From an uncultured Coriobacteriaceae bacterium (GTDB lineage: Bacteria > Actinomycetota > Coriobacteriia > Coriobacteriales > Eggerthellaceae), in contig CACZIP010000217.1 in assembly GCA_902781245.1 (NCBI GenBank), positions 1-5,056 on the forward strand: a stretch of DNA of 5,056 nt. Reading direction: 5' to 3'. The translations under genes and the position numbers were made by a program. Within the stretch, counting starts at the first letter, position 1. The number at the start of each line of letters is the position of its first letter. The notes under the pieces are model-generated. The model had not been told where the DNA came from and searched no databases. It saw only the letters and a program-made list of their open reading frames with translations. This document shows positions 4,967 to 5,056 of this stretch, in pieces.

Positions 4967-5056
4967 ATGGCGTTCGTCGAGTTCAGGGATGTGTGCAAAA
5001 TCTACCAGATGGGCGAGGTCGAGGTCGCCGCGGTGTCGGGCATGTCGTTCGACATC
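4967..5056 (+). CDS. ABC transporter ATP-binding protein, MacB/LolD type (5' end only)
   Basis: The reading frame is open from ATG 4967 to the window edge (30 codons visible), preceded by GGAGGA (4958-4963). The protein begins MAFVEFRDVCKIYQMGEVEV and continues AAVSGMSFDI. This is the usual N-terminal strand of the MacB/LolD/YknY group (x-V-x-K-x-Y-x-x-G-x-x-x-V-x-A-L-x-G-v-S-F-x-I). In that group the ATPase dimer drives an FtsX-like permease for export or lipoprotein/peptide extrusion, and the permease gene usually follows. The Walker A motif lies just beyond the window, so activity cannot be judged. It is a separate transcription unit from telA, since a strong terminator and a dyad intervene. 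Confidence 0.85.
   Translation, partial: MAFVEFRDVCKIYQMGEVEVAAVSGMSFDI

Overview
The window is a moderately GC-rich stretch of bacterial chromosome. All of its genes lie on the + strand, with classic purine-rich ribosome binding sites and strong intrinsic terminators. The GC level, the AGGAGG-type sites, the XpaC/TelA pair (a typical Gram-positive arrangement) and the solitary uroporphyrinogen-decarboxylase-like protein suggest an anaerobic actinomycete, perhaps of the Eggerthella/Coriobacteriia type. That taxonomic guess is inference from style and not from a marker gene.

Layout. (1) Bases 1 to about 1217 are a complete-looking insertion sequence. It starts at the first base of the window with a 23-bp terminal inverted repeat, carries one IS1595/ISXO2-like DDE transposase (175-1146), and ends in the matching inverted repeat. 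The right end is duplicated: a 37-bp unit containing the whole terminal repeat is present twice in perfect tandem. The transposase leader (80-151) can fold into two mutually exclusive long hairpins. (2) About 105 bp downstream of the element starts a single gene (1324-2565) for a URO-D-fold protein. It lacks the zinc-ligand residues of the corrinoid methyltransferase branch and the usual N-terminal signature of HemE. It ends in a textbook C(UUCG)G terminator (2598-2630). (3) A two-gene unit follows: an XpaC-like membrane protein (GTG start 2770-3525) and a TelA/KlaA/YaaN-family protein (3613-4791). They are separated by 87 bp packed with hairpins and closed by a strong terminator (4812-4853). 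(4) A near-perfect 27-bp dyad (4862-4888) and a short promoter-sized gap precede the start of an ABC-transporter ATPase of the MacB/LolD type (4967 to beyond the window end).

How the parts relate. The XpaC/TelA pair most likely acts together at the membrane in envelope or toxic-compound stress; both proteins are poorly understood in every organism. The URO-D-like gene is transcriptionally insulated from them by its terminator and is probably monocistronic, and the IS sits in its upstream region, where it may affect expression. The ABC ATPase opens a separate unit. I see no CRISPR array, tRNA, rRNA or recognisable riboswitch. I see no convincing wholly new multi-gene system; the least ordinary items are the doubled IS end, the switch-like IS leader, the active-site-poor URO-D protein, and the structured RNA between xpaC and telA.
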